This document shows positions 1-15,706 of a DNA stretch of 64,000 nucleotides, piece after piece; within the stretch, counting starts at the first letter, position 1, and every line of letters starts with the position of its first letter. The DNA comes from Edaphochlamys debaryana (Eukaryota > Chlorophyta > Chlorophyceae > Chlamydomonadales): the NCBI GenBank assembly GCA_016858145.1, contig JAEHOE010000001.1:3286001-3350000 (forward strand), in the 5' to 3' direction. The notes beneath the pieces were generated by a model. That model saw only the letters and a list, made by a program, of their open reading frames with translations. It made no database searches and was not told the origin of the DNA. A program made the position numbers and the translations under genes.

Positions 1-955
1 AGCCTACGCAGCCATTGCTAGAAGCGCGGGGATCCACCAAAAGACTAACGGCGCTCCCCAACGCTGGGGAGTCACCAGGCCCCGCGCGTGGTGAGTGCAC
101 CCCGAGGTAGGCTGCCATGTGCGGTCGCGGCCTGGCTCCAATTGGACTGGTCCCCTTGCGCGTCCCAGCCAGCACTCAACGAAACCCGCAGGCCATTGGG
201 CCGACTCACATGAGCTCATACTCCGTCCTCCTCCGCATGGCGTCAGGATGTGGCGACACCGCCACCCCGGCGGTCACGCGCACCGCCGCGATGGCTCGTC
301 GTGAGCCACTCGCCAGGTTCCGGTGGGCGGGTTGAGCCAACGCACGCCTCCGTGCCGACAGCGACGCCAGGTTCGGGCCCGAGAGCGCTCCGAGTGCCCC
401 CGTCATCGGCATTCACCAGATATACACACTGAGGGAACCTTCTGGGCAATTGGGCTTGGGGCTAGGGCCGGGGCTGGCGTTGGGGCAAGGCGTTGTTGCG
501 CGGGGTGCGGGGACGCTGGGGACGAAATGTGGAGGATCTCTGCCTCCACGGCAAAACACTTGGTGTGCCTGTTCACTGTAGAGCGTGTCGCAGAGGGGCT
601 CGCGCTCGGCAAAACGCCCCAGGCGAAACCCGCATTGCGTACGGCACCGACTTTGCGCTCAGTGGTGGAGAACATTCGCAACTAGGGTGTTACCACGCGC
701 GCGTCCTTGCATTCTGCGTGTTTGATTGCGTACAGCGTCCCTCGCAACCAGGCCGTTTGCACAAACCGCGCGTTTTGGCAATCGCGGGGACGAGACCTCG
801 GCACCAGAGAAGCAGTGCGCTCCGTGCTCTGAGCATACATCAGACATTTGCTACAGTGCATAGACTTGCTACAACAAAGTCTAGCCTAGCAACCCGAGCA
901 AGAGGGACCATCAATCGGCGCTGAGCGCCTGGTATCCAGGCCAGAGCCTCAAGCC
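1..955. other. Left-edge intergenic sequence
   Basis: No ORF here has recognisable family motifs or a believable exon chain. The right part is probably the promoter and 5' UTR of the ABC1-type kinase gene that starts near 956. Nothing else can be supported. Confidence 0.5.
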
Positions 956-3900
956 ATGCAGCTAAGGCCATCTAACGCGCGTAGCGCCGCTGGACGCCGC
1001 TCAGCCGCGAACCCGCCCCAGAGCATCCGCCAAACCACGCAGCGGTGCGCAGCGTTTCCCCCAGAGGCCGCGGATGGCGTCGCGCAGGCGCTGAACAGGT
1101 GTGTAACGAATGAGGAACGAATTAGGGACGTTTGCGTTTGGGGTGGCGACGACGCTCAGCCGCTGGCGACGTGTGGACCACCCGCTTTGGGCCCACCCGC
1201 CCGTCGGTCCCCAACGCACGGTAGCCCCTGCCACTTCCTTCCCTCACGCGTGCCTGCCAACCTCTGCTTACACGGTCGCTAAACCCCTCCACGACCCTGC
1301 CGCGCTTGCTGCGCAGCCTTCACTTGCCCGGCTCGGTGGCGGACCTGCTGTCGGGCGACCCCGCCGCCTGGAGGGGCATCCAGCCCCACTTCGGCTCCCG
1401 AGCCATCGCGGGGGCCGTCGAGTCCTTCACGGCGCAGGCGCCCCGGCTGCCGTCGCTGCCCCAGTTCGACGCCTCGGCAGGTAAGCCCACTCCCAGTAAG
1501 GCATACGTTCGTTCCGCAACGCAGCCGCGCACCCGCCACCCCCACGCCGACCGCCTGGTGTCCGGGACCTGCGCACGAAGGCACCTGCAAGCACCTTAAA
1601 CTTCGCTGTCATTTTGCGCCCCCGTTCTGCGCCCCCGTCACGCCCCCTACAGTCTCTGGCGCCCTGCCCCACCCGCCCGCCTTCAACCTCTCCTTCCCCG
1701 TCGACGCCGGCTCCCTGACCTCCGCCCCCGCGGGCCTGGCCGCCGTCGCCTCCTCCGCCGCCGCCTCCCTCTCCTCCCTGGCCTCCGAGTCCGGCTCCTC
1801 CCTCTCGGCCGCGCTCAAATCCGTCGCTCTGGCCGCCCCCGCCGGCTCCCTCCCCTCCCTGGAGGGCCTCCCCGAGCTCACCTCCCTGGACCGCCTGCAG
1901 CCGCACTTCGGCTCCGAGGCCCTGGCCCGCGGGCTGGATTCGCTGGCGGGCTGGGCTGGATCCAGGTTCCAGGGATTGGAGCTGCTGGATGCGGAGACGG
2001 CCTCGCGGCTGACCTCGGCGCTGGGGGAGCTGCGGGGGGTGGCTGGGGTCATGACGCTGCCGCCCGCGCTGGGGGGTGAGGAGGGGGGCTGGCGTTGGGG
2101 TTGGGGTTTGGGGCCGGGGAGGGGCTGAAGGAGGGGCATTTTGACTAATGGGGCTGTGGTAGTGGGCGGGTGGGAGGGGAACGCGGGGCCTGAGGGCTTG
2201 AGTTGGGTCAGGAAGCATGCCTGAAGAAGCGTGCTCGAGAACTCATTCATGGTCTTTGCTCACGGCGCGATCTGCCCCCCCTCTCCTTCGCAGCGTCTGG
2301 CGGCGCCAGCATGCAGCAGCTGGGCGCGGCGGTGGGGGCGCTGGCGGCGGGGCTGCGCGGCGCCGCCGCTGAGGGCGGTGCGGCCGTGGGGGCGCTGGCC
2401 GCGGGCCCTGACGCCCTCCTGGCGGCCGCCAGCAGCGCCTTCGAGCAGGTGGGGCAGGGGGCGTGTGTGGAGAGACGGGGACAGGGCGGAAGGCTGCAGC
2501 AGGGCGGGACCCAACAGCGTGTTGAGTGCGACGTCTTTGCTAACCTGTCCCGACCCTCCACTGACCTCTCCGGCCGCTCTTCACCCCCACCGCTCCTCTG
2601 CCCCAGGCCCAGCTGCAGGGCGTGGGCGGCTACTCGCTGCCCACCCTGGCGGTGGTGGGGGCGCTCACGGCGCTGGCGGTGGCGGCGTCCACACCCGGGG
2701 AGGACTACACGGGTGAGACCTGGCGGGGTGGGGCGAGCGCGGGGTTTGATAACCGGGAGGCGGCACGGTGCACTGAGTAGCGAGAGAGCAGCGAGGATGG
2801 GATGTCGAGGTCCAGGCCGCAGCTGACGCCCGGCTCTTCCTCCCCCCCAGGCCCCCCCGTGCCGCTCCCCGACGACCGCCTCTCCCACGACTACGACCCC
2901 GAGGCCCTGGCCGCCTACTGGGCCCGCAGGCCCCTGGCGGTGGTCAAGCGCAGCGCGCAGGTGCGGGCGGGCGGGCGGGCGTGTGTGCGCGTGGGGAGGC
3001 CCCGGCCTCTTCCTGAGGCGTCAGTGTCCTGAGGGGCTTGAAGCTGGGCCCCGGGCCCCTGCCTCTACGGCCCACGTGCCCCTACCCACGACCCCACGTC
3101 GATGCCTGGCCGTGAGCAAGCTCCGCTGTCCACCCCCCCCCTCTGCCCCAGGTTGCCGCCGAGGCCGCTTCCTTCGGCGCCGCGCTGCTGATGGACATGT
3201 GGACGGGGCGGCTGGCGGCCAACGAGCGCGAGCGCGCGGAGCAGCTGCGGGGCATCATCGAGCGACTGGGCCCCGCGTGAGCGCGGGCGACGGGGGCCGT
3301 CAACGGCGGCGCCGGGCTGGGGCTCTCGGGTCCAGCCATGCACCCGCGAGCGCTGTTCCTGTGTCGTCCTCTTGCTAACATCTTCCCATGGCTGCCTCCC
3401 CTCCACCTCCCGTCCCCCCCCCCACACACACAGCTACGTCAAGGTGGCCCAGGCGCTGTCCACGCGGGTGGACCTGCTCACGGCCGCGTACTTCGAGGAG
3501 ATCCAGCGCCTGCAGGTGGGGGGGGGCTGGTAGGGCGGATGGGGAGGAAAGGGGCAAGGCCACGGGACGCCCCTACTTCAAGGCAGAGCAGTTTTCACTC
3601 TCTCAAGTTCAGCCTCGACAAGCAGCTGCCAGCGCCTCTGACCGGTCCCCCCGACCCCGTCTTCGCTGCGCAGGACCGCGTGCCGCCCTTCCCCTGCGAG
3701 GTGGCCCGCGCCGAGATGCAGAAGGCCTTTGGCGGGCGGCCCGTGGAGGCGGTGTTCGCCTCGCTCAGCGACCGGCCCGTGGCGGCCGCCAGCCTGGGGC
3801 AGGTGTACCGGGGCACGCTGCGGCCGGAGCTGGGCGGGGAGGACGTGGCGGTCAAGGTGCAGCGGCCGGACGTGCTGGAGCAGGTGGGGGGGGGGGGGGG

Positions 3901-6900
3901 AGGGGAGGGGGAGGGAGGGCCTGGGAAGGAGGGAGGAAGGTGGTGAGGTGTCGAGGATGCAGACGAGAATGGGGCTTTGTGGTTGGGCTGGCCTGGGCGT
4001 CCTGAGGCGCAGGGTGGGCCGTGTTAGGATAACTTGCTAATCCAGCAGCCCGCTCCCCGTCCCGCCCCATCTTGCAGGTGTCCCTGGACCTGCTGATCAT
4101 GCGTAAGATTGCCATCGCCATGAAGGAGAACCTGCAGGCAAGCAGGAAGCGGGACGGGGATTGGTGCCATTCGCCGGCTCGGCGTAGTTTGTAGCATCGG
4201 TCGCTTGGAGTCCTCCAGGGCTGATTCTTTGGGCGGCCAGCCTCGCTTGAGACTCCTGTGGGCGTGTTTCCTTTGTCTCCCCTGCCCACCTACCCCGGTC
4301 AACCCGATTCTCCGCCCCCCATCACCCCTTCCCTCCCCAGATGTCCACCGACTGGGCGGCCGTGATCGACGCCTGGGGCCTGCGCTTCCTGCACGAGATG
4401 GACTACACACGGGAGGCCGCCAACGCGGAGGCCTTTGCGGCGCAGATGGCTGAGCGGGGCGTGGAGGGCATCACGGTGGCGGCGGTGCGCCACGACCTCA
4501 GCAGCGACTTCGTGCTCACCACGGACTGGGTGCAGGGTGAGCGCACGGCCCACGCCTCCTTTCCTAAGCCTTACCCGAAAGGGGCTTGGCTTGGCTCGTC
4601 CTGCTTGAGGTTCCTGGGGTCCGGAAGTGCGCGTACCGGTACATGCAACATGTACATCAATGCGCCCGTCCTGTCCATCTGCCCCCCGCTCGCAGGCGAG
4701 AAGCTGTCTGAGAGCACCGCCTCCGACGTGCGCGAGCTGTGCAACACGCTGCTGAACGCCTACCTCATCCAGCTGCTGGACACGGGCTTCCTGCACGCAG
4801 ACCCGCACCCGGGCAACCTCATCCGCACGCCCGACGGAAAGTGAGACCGCGCCAGAGCCCTACCCTGCCCCCCTCCCCGCCCGATAGCCCGCACGCTCGT
4901 CATGCTTACGCCGGCCTTCTGGCTGATCCAGTCCAACACACTGAACCTCGTGCCCCCCCCCCCGTACCTTCCCCCCCTCCAAGGATCTGCGTGCTGGACT
5001 TTGGGCTCATGACCGAGGTCACCCCCGAGCAGCGCCTGGCCCTGGTGGAGTACATCGCACACCTGTCCACACAGGTGCGCGCGCCGGGCGGCTGGGCGGC
5101 TGCCGCAGCGCCTGCAAGAGGGGCCCGCGCCGAGGCCGGGGAGGGCCCTGCACGGCTGGGTGTGCCGTGTCCTCACACTTTCACTGGACGCCCATCTGCC
5201 GTCCCGTGTTCCGCAACCTCAATGCCACCACCCACACCGCGCTCACTCCCTCATCCCCCAGGACTGGGAGAAGCTGGCCGTGGACCTCCAGACGCTGGGC
5301 TTCATCCCGCCCGAGGTTAACCCGCGCCAGGCGGGCCTGGTGGAGCCGCTGGGGAGGGTCATGGAGCAGCTCACGGGCGGGGGCGGGGCGTCCAAGGTCA
5401 ATATCGACAAGGTGGGGCCGGCGAGCGTGTTGTTTCCGCAAGGGCGGCAGAGCCTAGGGCGCTGCAGACCATGATATGATGGGGTATTACGGCGACTTGA
5501 CGCGGGTGGTCTGCCCTGCTGGGCTGCCTCGCTCCAGTGCCCCACCTCTTCGCCCCTCCCCCCACCGCCACCGGCCGCAGGTGATGGCCGACCTGGAGGC
5601 CCTGGGCGACAAGTACCCCATCCAGATCCCCGCCTTCTTCGCCCTCATCCTCCGCGCCTTCTCCGTCATCGAGGTGAGCTGCGCCCTGCATCCCACCCCA
5701 ACCCACCCCGGCTCCCTCGCCCTGTGCACCCAGCCGCTCCATGCTTCACTGACACTCGAACCCTAGAGAGCCCCATCGCGGGCCTGGAGCCACCCGTGGA
5801 CGTACCCGCCTCTGGCCTTTCACGCTGACATCCCCACCACGCCCCTCCGCCATCCCCCTTCCCACCCCCCAGGGCATTGCCCTCCGTGTGGACCCCGACT
5901 ATGCCATCGTGGCCGAGTGCTTCCCCTACCTGGCGCACCGCCTGCTGTCGGACGACTCGCCCCGCATGCGGGCCGTACTCAAGGACGTGCTGTACGGCAC
6001 CAAGGCGAGCACGGGGGACAGCAGGCCAGGCGCAGGAGGGGGCGAGGGCAGGGGTCGTGGCGGCAAAAACCCACGCCCCAAGCGTTTTCTGCCAGCCTAC
6101 TCCTCCACCCCAGCGTCTTTAAGTTCCCCATCCGCCACCTTGTCTCTCTCCTCCTCTCGCCCTTATCTGTCCCTTCCGTCCCGCACTCTCCTGTCCGCAG
6201 AACCGCATTGACGTGGACCGCCTCCTGCGCGTGGCGGACGGCCTCAGCAACTTCACCACCGACGGACTGGCGCCCGAGCAGGGCACCGCGACGGCGGCGG
6301 CGGCGGCTGGCGGCACCGCCAGCGGCCGGGCAGCCAGCGGGGGCTCCGCCAGCACCAGCGGCCGCGAGCTGGCGGCGCCGCGGCAGCCGGGCACCGGCCT
6401 GGTGCTGGCGAGCTCGGCGCGGCGCGGCGGCGCGGGCTCCGACTCGGACGTGAGTGCACAGGGCATACTGGTACTCTATTACTCATGCCCGCCCTTTGCC
6501 CCCCGCCCTCAGCGCTCTCTGCCTAGCCCCTTCCCTTCAGCCAACCCCTCGCTCCCGCCCCCAACTCAACCCCGCCCTGCACCCCGCACCCCCTCTCCCC
6601 CCCCCCCCCGCAGGACTCGGCCGTTCTGAGCCCCGTGGCGGTGGACGCGCTGCGGCAGCTGCTGCGCCCCGGCTCGTACGCCGCGGAGCTGCTGGTGGAG
6701 GAGCTGGCGGCGGCCGTGGACGCGCTCAGCCGCGAGGCGCTGAGCAGCCTGGTGCGGGGCGTGCTGGCCTCGGGCCCCGCGGCGCTGTCGCTGCGCAGCG
6801 TGGAGGCGCTGGGGCCGCTGAGGTCGGTGCTGCTGCCGCTGCCCACGCCCGTGGAGATCATCGCCAGGTGCGGAGGCGGAGCCTGGGGGCGGTGGGGAGA

Positions 6901-7669
6901 GGAAGAGGGGGTTTGCGGCTGAGTCGTGGGGTCGTGCACCTTACGCAAGCCCTTGTTGTGCCGCACGCACGCTAGCTGTTGACCAGCAGCATTCCCTCAC
7001 CGCCCGGTGCCCTCCCTCCCTCCAGGATGGCCCCCGCCGTGGCGCTGACCCCCGAGGACCGCGAGGCGCTGGGGGTGGTCCGCGCCATCCTCATCCTGGC
7101 GCAGAAGGTGGCACCGCAGGGCGACGCAGCGGCCGCGGGCAGCCCCGAGGCCGCCGCCGCAGCAGCGCAGGCGCTCGCTCGCGGCGTGCGGCCCCGGCGC
7201 GTGGCCCGCCTGGCCAACGAGCTGGGCTCCCTGCTGCCCCAGCTGGCCCCAGGTGGGAGGATACCCCGGCTCTTCACTATTGCTGCACGCTGCACGTAGG
7301 CATGCTGCCCTGTGTCTCGGCTGAGGAACCGTGCTCTGATCTCTCACAACGCCTCTCTGACCCCCCTCCCACACAGGCCTGGCCTACACGTCGGACCTGT
7401 TTGTGCGGGCGCTGCTGCGGCGCGCGCAGAAGCGGCTCACGGACGCCGCTCAGCTGGCGGTGAGCGGCCGCCCGCAGGCCGTCACCATGCCCTCCAGCGC
7501 CGCGGGCCGCGCCGGCACCCAGCAAGCGCAGTCCCAGCCCCAGGGCGCCGCTGCCTTCGCCTCGGTGCAGCCCGCCATCCCCATGCGCATGATGGGCGCC
7601 CCGCCCTCGGCGCCGCCGCGGCAGGGCGGCACCGGCAGCGCCCCGGGCACGCGCGGCTCGGGGCGGTGA
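956..7669 (+). CDS. ABC1/ADCK/UbiB-family atypical protein kinase, plastid type
   Basis: A 20-exon model (956-1098, 1317-1480, 1653-2075, 2294-2448, 2607-2712, 2851-2960, 3152-3276, 3434-3515, 3674-3883, 4078-4137, 4341-4536, 4696-4840, 4984-5074, 5262-5411, 5581-5673, 5873-6004, 6201-6449, 6614-6867, 7026-7252, 7377-7669) gives 1135 residues. The kinase core shows the Ala-rich loop AAASLGQVY (about 473-481), the VAVK lysine (about 497), the ExD motif EMD (545-547), the catalytic loop HADPHPGN (about 625) and DFG (645). These are diagnostic of ABC1 kinases, which act in quinone metabolism and on plastoglobules. The usual KxGQ signature reads KVAQ (about 412). The first 400 residues are Ala/Leu/Ser rich with one hydrophobic stretch, and the Arg/Ser/Ala-rich N-terminus resembles a transit peptide. 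Exon 1 is inferred only from phase and splice sites. An eyespot or plastoglobule role is possible but unproven. Confidence 0.85.
1360..1956 (+). repeat. Divergent internal repeat in the ABC1 kinase N-terminus
   Basis: Two protein segments encoded around 1360-1430 and 1890-1956 share the pattern (I/L)QPHFGS-x-A(I/L)A-x-(G/A). They read IQPHFGSRAIAGAVESF and LQPHFGSEALARGLDSL. The spacing suggests an old internal duplication of a roughly 140-residue Ala/Leu-rich unit that I do not recognise. Confidence 0.5.
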
Positions 7670-8507
7670 GCGGGAGTGAAGGGAGGCGAGAGGGAGAGAG
7701 AGGGAGACTGAGGGAGGGGGGGTTGAGAGGGAGAGCAATCGAGCTGGGGCGAGGGCGGTGAGCTTGGGAGCTGCGGGTGTTGAGGCGTGAGCAGGAGGCA
7801 GGAGCGGGGCCGTGCGGCAGCATTGCGGGATGCATGCGGGAGAGGAGCGAGGGACGGGGCTCCACCCTAGCGGAGCGAGGCCGTTGCGTGTGGCCTGGGG
7901 TGGCCCCGCAGTTTGATGGCATAGAGGTCATGGAGGCTTCCTAGTAGTAGGATGATGAGAAGAAGGCGTGTGAGGGCGCCGATCTTCGGCTTGTGTGAGA
8001 GGAGCGTGGGGGCGTACCGGTAGTGGGGGCTCGAGACCGCAGGCGAGGCATGCCAGGGGCTGAGCTGTCTCTTGCCTGCCCGCAAGGGCCTCGCCGCCCG
8101 GCCCCATCGTGTTTGGGCAGGCTGCATGTGACTGGCACTTGGGCATTCAGGACAAGGTTGCGGGGATATCCCGACGGAGGCTTGCCTCCATAGAGAGGGC
8201 TGTTCTTTTGTTGAGGGCATAAAGCGGGTACCACATTGACGGCTTTCGTCGTGAGCCTAGTGGGACTCTGCAGCATTGTCAGTGAGTAGTGACGTATGTG
8301 AGTAGCACGTCTGCTCTTCTTAGCTCTTCTTTTACTCCCTGCGGTGTGTGCCCTGACTTCGGCCGTAGTTCTGAGCGTTGAGCGTACAGCAGAGGGTTGT
8401 GTGCCACTAGGACCATTGTTTGCCGGCCGGTTGAGCTGGGCTTCAGCACTGCAAGTGGAGCGCTACCCCGTTCGGCGCCGCCGAATCGGCGGGCCTGTTG
8501 GCCCTGA

Positions 8508-8512
8508 TGTAA
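8508..8512 (+). promoter_or_regulatory. Candidate TGTAA poly(A) signal, ABC1 kinase
   Basis: TGTAA, the chlorophyte polyadenylation word, 839 bases after the stop codon. Long 3' UTRs are common in these algae. Confidence 0.45.
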
Positions 8513-8666
8513 TATCCGTTGGCAGGAGCGGGCCAGCGCGTCAGGACGGGTTGAGCGCCCGACTACATTGATCCTCACATCTACACGCTCATGTGCAGTA
8601 CTGAGGCGACGAGGCCTGACGTAGGCCGCATGTAGTTCCTACGTCCGGGGGCATACATGAGAGCCA

Positions 8667-8671
8667 TTACA
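8667..8671 (-). promoter_or_regulatory. Candidate TGTAA poly(A) signal, CDC48
   Basis: TTACA on the plus strand, about 700 bases downstream of the CDC48 stop. Confidence 0.45.
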
Positions 8672-9370
8672 AATCAGGCGTCTGCCTGGCACGCAACAGC
8701 AGAATGGGTAGGCATTCGCGCACCACATCCGTTTCACAACTGCTTGCAGCCTCCTGCGCAACAGGAACACATGCCGCCTCCGCCCACATCATCCTCACCA
8801 GCGGCACACACAGAGTCCGACCACCGTCTACACTTCGCATGTGCGTAGCTGCAGCCTGCGCTGGAAGCCGCAGCACCCCGCAACACCACATGTCGCTCCT
8901 TAGCTTTTCCCTCGCCAGTCCGTCGACTCTTCGTGCGATAGCACAGCACTCCTGCCCGCTAGCACCCAATTGCGTGCACCCCTCTTGTGTTCCCGGTCGA
9001 TGATACCAGATACAAGCACGGCACAGCGCACACCACACGTGTCCGCGCCATCGTGATTTTGGGCGGCGCAACAACGCCAGCCCAACCTACATTGAGATGA
9101 GACAGCGTGTCAAGAAGAGGCATTACGTCGACCACCGCTCAGTCGACATCTAGGCAAGTCCCACCACCACAAACGGGTCAGGTCAAAATGCGGCAGCCAC
9201 CCTCCTCATCACCAGGCCTGACGCCCCAACCCTGCGCCAGCAGCGTCCCTGCCGCTGCGGCTTCGGGTCGGGCAGCAAGGCCACAACCCCGCTCAGCACA
9301 GGCCACGCGCGCTCCGGCGCCCAGCCCGTCCCCAGTCTTCGAGCCCTGGCCCCGTGGGCCCGTCACGCCT

Positions 9371-13804
<4,434 letters not shown>

Positions 13805-15706
13805 TCTTGCTGATCCGAGCCTAGAAAGCGCTCAGCGCAGGGTCAGGAAGACAATGAGCCAAGCGAGGGTCGTGTCCTGTGAGGCGCGAGGAGCAGCCTA
13901 CGAGTTCTCTGTCGTGTGTAGGAAGCTTAGTCTAACGCGCCGAAGTAACAGAGGGAAGAACAGAGCCCGTCTTTAAGGCTCTGCCTGGGACCGCAATCCC
14001 GCCCCTGGCATGACCTGAGGGACACCAAGGGCCGAATGTCCTCGAACTCTGGGCCTCGTTGCCCGCACACCTTCCCAGTTTACTCAAGCTCAATGGCAAT
14101 GCGCTCTCAGTGGCCCAGCTCCCACCCCGCGCAACATACCAGCCACGACCTCCAACATCCATCCATCCACAGTTGCACTGCGTACCCAGCGACTTACCGC
14201 AACAGCCTACCGCTGCCGACCTAACAGTAGTGCACATTGGTGACGCCGGTGCTAGGTCCCAGTGGCGCCATTGGCTGGGTCCATGTGGGCGTGGCTGAGC
14301 CATCCAGCCGAGGGGCCCAGACATCCCAGGTCAGCGCAAGCTGCCCCGCCCCAGTGGCGCTGGCCCCTTGGAGCCCAGAACCCTGGGCCCGGACACATTG
14401 GCGTGGGTACAGCCAGCAGGACTGCCTGCTTGCGCTCATAGAACCCCTCGAGCCCCTCGACTCTTTGTGCGGCACCTAGCCCGTGACAGAGGGGGCATGC
14501 GGGCAAGACCGCCACGATGTGGCGGTCGGGCGGGGCGGGCAGGGACACGCCGGGACCTGCTGCAGGGCAGGGACCATCGAGGCGTTCCTGGACCCTGTAG
14601 GAAGCCTCAACAGCCCGACGCCCTCTGGTTATGGCTGCTGCACGGCCCAGGGGCGAGACCTTGGGCCGGACCGTGACGGCCGCACGTGTCGCAGCGGCAG
14701 ATGGCGGGGCCGTCGCGCGAGACTCGGATGCGCTCGTCTGCTGTGGTCCTGTGGAGGGGCAGCATTGCTGCCGCGACGCCCATCGGCCGCCCTGGCATTG
14801 CCGGCCGGTGTTGGAGGCAGCATGACGGGCGGCCTGCCTTGCCGCAAGACGCCAGTTTTGCCCAACGGAGACAGGGGCGGCGGGCTACCGTCCCCGCCTG
14901 GTTCGCTGGCGAGCACTCTCTGCCGGCGCTGTGCGCTGGGTTCACTCGGCCCCACGAGTGAAGGCCAAGGCGGCATAACCGGTGGTTCTGACCACCATCT
15001 ATCCTCGAGGCATGGCAGCACGGGGGCCCGTGGGCCACAACTGGTGCCCGCATCCCTACACAGGGGTGCGTGCAGCTTGGCGCGCACATGGTTACCCTCG
15101 ACACCCTCACCCACGCAGAGGGGTCCAGAGACACACACAACACACGGGTGACGCACGGTAGGCTCAGAAGCACGATCAAGCTTAACATAGACCGTCGCAG
15201 GCATGTTGCGTTGCGGCAAGTCTGGCGGCTGACCCGCCAACACGAAGGATTAAGTGGCTAAGAGCAGCACTGCGACCCAGCGCTGGGTTGTCCCAGGAGC
15301 CTGTTCACCGCGGACGGAGGGGCTGCACCCTGGGCCGGACCTGAGGTGGCCCTGCCTCCAACGACTCCAGACGTCCAGAGCCCCCCTTCAGCTATAAGAA
15401 GCCCCCGGGCACACGTGACCCATGAATGTGAGAAAGGAAGCCCCATAAAGGTATAAATGTGGATCTCAACTCCTTTGCAGGAGTGGGGAGGCGCAGTCGC
15501 AATGCTAACAGATGAAGTTTCGTACACGGGTAAGACACGGGCATTAATAACGCGCTCAATATGAATGGCCACCCCAAGCCTAGTGAGGTTGGGGGGGTAC
15601 GCACTGGAGCAGGTGACGGCCCTGGCCGTTTAAAAGCTGCTGACACTGGCAATGCCAGTTATTGGATAAGCTAGTTATTGTGCCGCCATGTAAATATAGC
15701 GTTCAC
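13805..15706. other. Intergenic region between CDC48 and LPMO-like gene A
   Basis: About 1.9 kb without a supported gene. The left end should hold the CDC48 promoter and 5' UTR, the right end the 3' UTR of the LPMO-like gene. An open frame at 14483-15151 (+) lacks recognisable domains and splice partners. No TTACA poly(A) signal was seen downstream of the LPMO stop. Confidence 0.4.

Larger units (their letters stand above)
7670..9370. other. Convergent 3' UTRs of the ABC1 kinase and CDC48 genes
   Basis: No coding segment is supported. TGTAA occurs on the plus strand at 8508-8512, a candidate poly(A) signal for the ABC1 kinase. TGTAA on the minus strand (TTACA at 8667-8671) is the matching candidate for CDC48. 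The two transcripts would end about 150 bases apart without overlapping. Confidence 0.5.

Noticed and set aside
1427..2218. Pro/Gly-rich minus-strand open frame
   Set aside because: Shadow of the Ala/Ser-rich exon of the ABC1 kinase on the other strand.
14483..15151. 222-codon plus-strand open frame between CDC48 and LPMO copy A
   Set aside because: No recognisable motif and no splice partner; open frames of this length arise by chance in GC-rich DNA.
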